From Gemmatimonadota bacterium (GTDB lineage: Bacteria > Gemmatimonadota > Gemmatimonadetes > Gemmatimonadales > GWC2-71-9): a stretch of DNA of 32,700 nucleotides. The first letter of the stretch is position 1; each line of letters starts with the position of its first letter. Below the pieces are notes generated by a model. It saw only the letters and a program-made list of their open reading frames with translations, was not told where the DNA came from and did no database searches. The stretch spans positions 1 to 32,700 of the forward strand of contig QHTP01000018.1 of NCBI GenBank assembly GCA_003220855.1, given 5' to 3'. Shown piece by piece: positions 24,437 through 32,700 of this stretch. The position numbers and the translations under genes were made by a program.

Positions 24437-25264
24437 TCAAGAGCGGCCGCGCATCTTGCGGCTCATCTCGGTGAGAAAGCGCCGCTCCGCGGGTGTGAGG
24501 CTCTCGATCCCGCGCGCCGAAATCTTGTCGAGCACGCGGTCGATTTCCGCCTGCGACGGATCGCGCTCCGCCCGGCGCGGCTTGGGGGCCGCGCTGGCAC
24601 GCACCGCGCGGGCGGGATGCACCAGCACGCTCGGCTCGCTGGCGCGGCGCAGGTGGCGCTCCGCGCGCGCCAGGCGCCAGTCCGCCACCTTCAAGTACAA
24701 CAGACCCGTCGCAAATCCGCCCAAATGGGCCAGGTGCGCCACGCCGTCGCTCGCCGCGAACAGGGCGAGCAACAACGAGATCGCCACCGCGAATGTCACC
24801 AGCCATTTCGCGGCGATCGGCTCGGGGAGTGGAAACACGGAAATCGGCTGATCGGGCCAGGCCCACGCGAAGGCCAACATCACGCCGTACACCGCCGCCG
24901 AAGCGCCCACCACGAGCTGCACCTGCTGAAACGTCATCGCGAGCGCGAACGACAGGGCCGCGCCTCCCAGACCGCACAGCCCGTAGTACGCGAGGAACGG
25001 CCCCCCGCCCATCCGCTCTTCCACGGGCGGCCCGAACACGAACAGCGCCAGCAGGTTGAACGCGAGATGCAGGAAGTTGGCGTGGATGAACGTGTATGTG
25101 ACGAACGTCCAAGGCCGCGCCAGCGCGTCGAGCGGGGCGAACCCGAACGTGGCCACGAACCATGGGTTGACGAAGATCGTCATCTGGAGCAGGAAGACGA
25201 CCAGGTTGGCGACGATCAGCCGCCGCACCCATGGTGTCATACCGAACATCCGCTGCGGGACCAT
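24437..25264 (-). CDS. Rhomboid family intramembrane serine protease
   Basis: FVTYTFIHANFLHLAFNLLALFVFG, VVGASAAVYGVMLAFA (catalytic Ser region), VAHLAHLGGFATGLLYL; ATG at 25264. Confidence 0.9.
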   Translation of the reverse strand: MVPQRMFGMTPWVRRLIVANLVVFLLQMTIFVNPWFVATFGFAPLDALARPWTFVTYTFIHANFLHLAFNLLALFVFGPPVEERMGGGPFLAYYGLCGLGGAALSFALAMTFQQVQLVVGASAAVYGVMLAFAWAWPDQPISVFPLPEPIAAKWLVTFAVAISLLLALFAASDGVAHLAHLGGFATGLLYLKVADWRLARAERHLRRASEPSVLVHPARAVRASAAPKPRRAERDPSQAEIDRVLDKISARGIESLTPAERRFLTEMSRKMRGRS

Positions 25265-25271
25265 CCTGTAA

Positions 25272-26303
25272 TTATCCCCCGCGCGCGCTCCCCGAGTTCC
25301 CCCCGCCCGCAAGACGGCAGATCCGCTCGCACAGCTCGGGGAACTCGATCCCCGCCGCCCGGGCCGCCTGGGGCAGGAGGCTCGTTCGCGTCATGCCGGG
25401 AAGCGTGTTGGCCTCGAGACAAAAGATGTCGCCCTCGGGGCTCAACCGGAAGTCAACGCGCGAATATCCCCCGAGCTTGAGCGCCCGGTGCGCCGTGAGC
25501 GCCAGCTCCTGCAGCTGACGCGCCAGCGTCGTGTCGAGCTTGGCGGGGAAGATCTCCTCCGACATGCCCGGCGTATACTTGCACTCGTAGTCGAACAGCT
25601 CGTGCTTCGGGATGATCTCTCCCACCGGGAGCGGCACGTCGCCCAGCACCGCGACGGTCAGCTCCCGCCCCGGCACGAACTGCTCGGCCATGACCTCGGC
25701 GTCGTACGTCCGCGCCAGGGTGACCGCGGTGTCCAACCCCTCGGCGTTGCGCACCAGCGACATCCCCACCGACGAGCCCATTTTCGAGGGCTTCACGATC
25801 ACCGGCCAGCCGAGGGCGGTGGTCACGTCCTCGGGTGCCACCGGGGGGGGCGCCATGAACCAGGCGGGCACGGGCACGCCCGCCGCGCGGAACAGCCGCT
25901 TGGCGAGGTCCTTGTCCATCGCGAGCGCGCTCCCAAGCGCGCCGCTGCCGGTATACGGAACGCCGATGACATCGAGCACCGCCTGGAGCGTCCCGCCCTC
26001 TCCGCGGCCGGCGTGCAGGCAGAGGAACAGCACGTCCGCGTCCCGTACCGCCGGCAGGGACGCGAGGCCGTTCGACAGCATCGCGCGCTCGCGCTCGTCG
26101 AGCTCGGCCACCGCCGGCGGCTCGCGTCCGACCGCCGTCGTGAGCAGGCGCCGCTCGTCGGCGGGGCCGAGCAGGCCGGTCACCGTATCCACGGCCGTCA
26201 CGCCGTGCCCCCGCCCCCGCAACGCCTCGACGATCTGCGCCGCTCCGGCGAAGGCGACGGTGCGCTCGGCGGACGCACCGCCCGTGAGCACCGTGACGCG
26301 CAT
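25272..26303 (-). CDS. ddl: D-alanine--D-alanine ligase
   Basis: LTGGASAERTVAFAGA, LCLHAGRGEGGTLQAVLDVIGVPYTGSGALGSALAMDK, VKPSKMGSSVGMSLV, RVDFRLSPEGDIFCLEANTLPGMTRTSLLP. Confidence 0.96.
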   Translation of the reverse strand: MRVTVLTGGASAERTVAFAGAAQIVEALRGRGHGVTAVDTVTGLLGPADERRLLTTAVGREPPAVAELDERERAMLSNGLASLPAVRDADVLFLCLHAGRGEGGTLQAVLDVIGVPYTGSGALGSALAMDKDLAKRLFRAAGVPVPAWFMAPPPVAPEDVTTALGWPVIVKPSKMGSSVGMSLVRNAEGLDTAVTLARTYDAEVMAEQFVPGRELTVAVLGDVPLPVGEIIPKHELFDYECKYTPGMSEEIFPAKLDTTLARQLQELALTAHRALKLGGYSRVDFRLSPEGDIFCLEANTLPGMTRTSLLPQAARAAGIEFPELCERICRLAGGGNSGSARGG

Positions 26304-27688
26304 CAGCGGATTCCGGCCAGCTGGTGCAGCACGTCGTACCGCGTGACGATCCCCACGATCTTGCCCTCGCGTCGGACCAGCGCCGCCGGCGTTTCGCGCG
26401 AGAGCAGCGTGGTGAGCCGCTCCACGGGGAGATCGGCATCGACCACCGGGAAGGGCGCGTCCATCACGTCCTGGACCGGCTGGTCCAGCGTCGCGGGATG
26501 CTCGAGCGCCCGGGCCATGAGCATCTGCTCAGAGACCGCGCCCACGCCGTCGCCGCCGTCCAGCACCGGCAGCTGCGACACGTTGTACGTGCTGATGAGG
26601 TTCAACGCCTGGCGCACCGTGGCGGTGGGCGGGACCGAGATCAGCGGAGGAGCCCCCGAGTTGCGCGCTTCGAGCAGCTGCGCCACGGACACGCGTTCGG
26701 CATCGAGGATCTGGTTCTCGCGCAACCATTCGTCGTTGAACACTTTCGAGAGATAGCGCTCTCCGGTGTCCGCGAGCACGGTGACCACGAGCGCCTGCGG
26801 GTCGTTCACCCGACGCGCCACCTCCAGCGCGGCCACGAGGTTGACCCCGGTCGACCCGCCGGCGAACAGGCCTTCCTCCTTGGCCAGGCGTCGCACCAGC
26901 AGCATCGCGTCCTTGTCCGACACCGTGATCCACTCGTCGATCACGTCCCAGTGCAGCGAGGTCGGAATCTTGTCGCCGCCGATGCCCTCCACCTTGTAGG
27001 GGCGGCCGTCGGTCTGGCGACGCGTCCGGGCATAGTCCGCATAGATCGAGCCGACGGGATCGCCGGCGATCACGCGGATGGTCGCGCGCTGCTCCTTGAG
27101 ATAGCGCCCGGCCCCGCTCACGGTGCCCCCCGTCCCCGGCGCGCACACGAAGTGCGTGATCCGGCCTTCGGTCTGCTGCCAGATCTCGGGGCCGGTCGTG
27201 CGGTAGTGCACCTCGGGGTTCACCGGGTTGTAATGCTGGTCGGCGAAGATCGCGTTCGGGTGCGCGGCCGCGATGGCGCGGCCCTTCATGATGTAGTTGT
27301 CCGGGTGGTCGGCCGGGACCGCCGTCGGCGTGATGATCACCTCGGCCCCGAGCGCGCGGAGCAGGCGCGCCTTTTCCTGCGACATCTTGTCGGGCATCGT
27401 GAAGATGCAGCGATAGCCTTTTACCGCGGCGGCCAACGCCAGCCCGACGCCGGTGTTGCCCGACGTCGCTTCGACCACCAGCCCGCCCGGTTTGAGCCGT
27501 CCCTCGCGCTCCGCCGCCTCGATCATCGCGACGCCGATGCGGTCCTTCACCGAGCCCCCGGGATTGAAAAATTCCGCTTTGGCGTAGACGGGCGTGCGGA
27601 TGCCTTGGGTGACCCGGTTCAGCCGGATCAGCGGTGTCCAGCCGATCGTCTCGAGAACGTTGCCATACGGCTTAGTGTGGTGCGGCAT
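26303..27688 (-). CDS. Cystathionine beta-synthase (PLP domain plus C-terminal CBS pair)
   Basis: FFNPGGSVKDRIGVAMI, EATSGNTGVGLALAAAVKGY, GTGGTVSGAGRYLKE; C-terminal CBS domains. Confidence 0.93.
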   Translation of the reverse strand: MPHHTKPYGNVLETIGWTPLIRLNRVTQGIRTPVYAKAEFFNPGGSVKDRIGVAMIEAAEREGRLKPGGLVVEATSGNTGVGLALAAAVKGYRCIFTMPDKMSQEKARLLRALGAEVIITPTAVPADHPDNYIMKGRAIAAAHPNAIFADQHYNPVNPEVHYRTTGPEIWQQTEGRITHFVCAPGTGGTVSGAGRYLKEQRATIRVIAGDPVGSIYADYARTRRQTDGRPYKVEGIGGDKIPTSLHWDVIDEWITVSDKDAMLLVRRLAKEEGLFAGGSTGVNLVAALEVARRVNDPQALVVTVLADTGERYLSKVFNDEWLRENQILDAERVSVAQLLEARNSGAPPLISVPPTATVRQALNLISTYNVSQLPVLDGGDGVGAVSEQMLMARALEHPATLDQPVQDVMDAPFPVVDADLPVERLTTLLSRETPAALVRREGKIVGIVTRYDVLHQLAGIR

Positions 27689-28282
27689 TCGTGTCCGGCT
27701 TCACACGCGTGCTGTCCGGGACGACGCGCGTGGTGTCGGCGGGAGGGTGAGGCGGGGACGAGTCGCGCCGCACCGCCGTGGTGTCGCGTCGCGGCACGCG
27801 CGCGGGCGCGACCGGAGCGGTCGGGACCGGCGCGCGCACCGGCGGTGGCTTCACGGTGTCCGGCTCGCCCTTGCGCACCGATCCGCCGGCCTGCGGGTGG
27901 TGGAACTCGATCGGCTGGAGGAACGCGGTCGCGATCGACAGGCCGTGACGCCGTGCCGGGGTGAACCGCAGCCGGCGCGACCCCGAGAGCGCCGCCGAGT
28001 CAAGCGCGGGGTAGCCGCTCGATTCGGCGACGCGACTCGACTCCGCGGCGAGCCGCCCGGTCGAGTCCACGAACAATCGGAGCACCACGTCGCCTTCCAC
28101 CTTCTGGTCGTACAGCCGGGGGGGATACTGGATGGGCGAGTCGCCGTTGAGCGCCACGGGAGGCTCCTGATCGGGCGGCCCGCCCGAGGGCTCCCCGCCC
28201 CCCGCCTGGTCCCCCGACCGCGACTTGCCACACGTCGCCACCGCCAGCGCCACCGCGCCGGCGAGCGCGTTGCGCCACGCCC

Positions 28283-28286
<4 letters not shown>
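27672..28286 (-). CDS. TonB_C-domain protein with N-terminal signal/possible lipobox and Pro/Thr-rich tail
   Basis: ALAGAVALAVATCGKS signal; PIQYPPRLYDQKVEGDVVLRLFVDSTGRLAAESSRVAESSGYPALDSAALSGSRRLRFTPARRHGLSIATAFLQPIEF; GTG at 28286. Confidence 0.8.
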
Positions 28287-30891
<2,605 letters not shown>

Positions 30892-30895
<4 letters not shown>

Positions 30896-31749
30896 GGCTC
30901 CTCCACCACGAACGGCTGCCCTCCCAGGCGGGTCTTCAGGCGGCGCTGCACCTGCGCCGCTTCGTCGTGCGTCGCGTAGCGCCCCACCCGGACCTTGAAG
31001 AGACCGCTCGTGTCGCGCACCACGCGGGCGTCGAAGCCCATGACCTTGAGACGCGTGAGCATCTCGTCGACCTGCGACGCGCTCTTCACTGCGAGGACCT
31101 GCACGGCGTAGGTCGTCGCGGGCGTCGCGGGCTTCGCCTGGCTGTCGCCCGTCGTCGCGGGCGTACCGGCCGCCGGGACGCCCGGGATGGCGGCGCAGCG
31201 CGGGGCGTAGAAGGAGACCTGATTCCGGAACTCGACGTCGGCGCCCGCCCCGTCCAGCGCCTCACGGATGAGCGCACAGCCGTGCACGTCGTCCTTCATG
31301 TCGAAGTAGGCGCGCGCACCCGTGAAGTCGGCACGGGGCTTGAGCGGCGAGTCCGGATAATCGCGCCGCAACCGCTCCGCCGCCTGGGACGTCGCGGCCA
31401 GGTCCCCCTGGGCGAAGTAGAGCTTCGCGAGGGCGACGAGGGCCGAGTCCGCCCACACCGACCGTCCGTACTCCACCACCACCCGCTGCAGGTTGGTGGC
31501 GATGAGGCCGGCGTCGGGCGCCAGCATCCCGGCCGTGAAGAGCGCGCCCGGGTAGAGCGAATCCTGCGGCGACAGGCTCGCGAGCAGGCGACGCATCATG
31601 GCGCGCCCCGAATCGGGCCGGGTCTGGGCGACGCGTAGCGCGACGGCGCGGACGCTGTCGCTTTGGGCGGCCAGACGGGAAGGCGCGTAGACGGGTAGCA
31701 GGAGCAGCACGCAGACCGTCCAACCGCCTAGCCGTCGAGCCGCGGTCAC
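30892..31749 (-). CDS. Secreted/periplasmic TPR-like protein with C-terminal SPOR domain
   Basis: Signal VCVLLLLPVYAPSRLAAQ; C-terminal TYAVQVLAVKSASQVDEMLTRLKVMGFDARVVRDTSGLFKVRVGRYATHDEAAQVQRRLK; GTG at 31749. Confidence 0.85.
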
Positions 31750-32700
31750 GCCACCTCCCGCCCGAGCACGGCGAACGACAAGACGAGTTGGACCATCGTT
31801 CCCGCCGCGTCGCTCAACGTGCTCGACTTCAGGGACCGGTCCGCGTCGAGTGCGAGCCGCAGGGCCTGCTCGAGCTCGTGCGCGCTCCACCGCGCGGCCC
31901 AGCGGGCCCAGCGCGCCGCCGTTCCCTCCCAGCTCCCGAGGCCGTAAGGGCGGGCCGCCCGGAGGTGCGACAGGAGCAGCGCTTCGAGCCGGGCCGGTGG
32001 CGAGCCCTGATCGAGCTCGGCACGGGCCAGCGCCGTGCCGACGAGGTGCGTACCCAGCGCGGTCAGCATGCGGACACCGCTCATGCCGGCCTGCTCGAGA
32101 ATGGGGGCCACCAGCCGCGCGGCCTCCGCTGCCCGCCGCTCGAGGGTCGCGTCCACCAGGTCCTGAAGCGTCTCGCCCCGGCGCACCCCGACCAGCGCCG
32201 CGACGTCCTCCCGGGTCGCGGGCCGCGACGCGCCGCCTGCGAGCGCCGCCAGCTTCTCGAGTTCGCGCGCGAGCGTGGCGAGATCGCTCCCGACGGCGTC
32301 GAGCAGCAGGGCTCCGGCCTCCGGCGCGAGGGTGAGGGCCAGCTGCCGGGCGCGGTGGGCCATCCAGCGCTCCACCCGCGCCGGCGGCAGCGGCTCGACG
32401 GCCACGGCCGTAGTGCGGCGCACGAGCTCGGCGTCGGGCGGCTCGCCGGCCGCCTGTACCAGCACCAGCACCGTGGTGGGATTGGGGGAGGCGAGGTAGC
32501 GCAACAGCTCCTGGCGCAGCTTGGCGGTCTTCCTGAGCTGCTCGAGCCCGCGGACGACCACGGCCCGGGTGGCGGCGAGCATGGGGGGCGTGTTCACGAG
32601 GGCGTGGAACGCCTCCGCATCGAGCTCTGGGGCGCTTCGCTGATCGACGTTAAAATCGCGGGCGGCGGGATCCACGGCGCGATCGACGAGGGCGCGCACC
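31746..32700 (-). CDS. holA: DNA polymerase III subunit delta (5' end beyond the window)
   Basis: ATRAVVVRGLEQLRK, ARQLALTLAPEAGALLLDAVGSDLATLARELEKLA, VRRGETLQDLVDATLER; ORF open at the right edge. Confidence 0.87.
   Translation of the reverse strand, partial: VRALVDRAVDPAARDFNVDQRSAPELDAEAFHALVNTPPMLAATRAVVVRGLEQLRKTAKLRQELLRYLASPNPTTVLVLVQAAGEPPDAELVRRTTAVAVEPLPPARVERWMAHRARQLALTLAPEAGALLLDAVGSDLATLARELEKLAALAGGASRPATREDVAALVGVRRGETLQDLVDATLERRAAEAARLVAPILEQAGMSGVRMLTALGTHLVGTALARAELDQGSPPARLEALLLSHLRAARPYGLGSWEGTAARWARWAARWSAHELEQALRLALDADRSLKSSTLSDAAGTMVQLVLSFAVLGREVA

Noticed and set aside
26324-27964. 546-aa plus-strand ORF
   Set aside because: Antisense of cystathionine beta-synthase; shadow ORF.

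Overview
The window is a high-GC bacterial segment coded almost entirely on the minus strand. Most of it (about 0.2-23.0 kb) is a tetrahydromethanopterin (H4MPT)/methanofuran-linked C1-oxidation supercluster. It holds a XoxF-type (lanthanide) methanol dehydrogenase; the catalytic genes fae, mtdB, mch and fhcABCD (FhcD = Ftr); and cofactor-biosynthesis genes: beta-RFAP synthase, DUF447, pabA/pabB, a dihydropteroate-synthase-like protein, pterin carbinolamine dehydratase, an SDR, mfnB, an MfnE-like kinase, mfnF, a HisA-like protein, a 6-pyruvoyl-tetrahydropterin synthase family protein, a CitG-like protein, a RimK-like ATP-grasp, a second ATP-grasp and a DUF1464 protein. The rest (about 23.2-32.7 kb) is ordinary chromosomal content: a small protein, a zincin-like protein, rhomboid protease, Ddl, cystathionine beta-synthase, a TonB-domain lipoprotein candidate, MutS, a SPOR protein and truncated HolA. 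I found no mobile elements, CRISPR arrays, tRNAs or rRNAs. H4MPT/methanofuran clusters are known in methylotrophs and many uncultivated bacteria, so the pathway is not new. The details that deserve follow-up are: an ATP-grasp gene split by an apparent frameshift at a 5-nt homopolymer; an SDR lacking the catalytic Tyr (and probably Ser), placed where a dihydromethanopterin reductase is expected; a CExxHGH PTPS; a CitG-like protein as candidate ribosyltransferase; an FhcB that keeps the 4Fe-4S cysteines but has lost the W/Mo ligand; a consensus sigma70 promoter plus a structured leader upstream of xoxF; a perfect 12-bp hairpin between fae and mtdB; pervasive 4-nt start/stop overlaps; and two opposite-strand genes embedded with no intergenic space. 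All calls come from reading the sequence; no searches were run.
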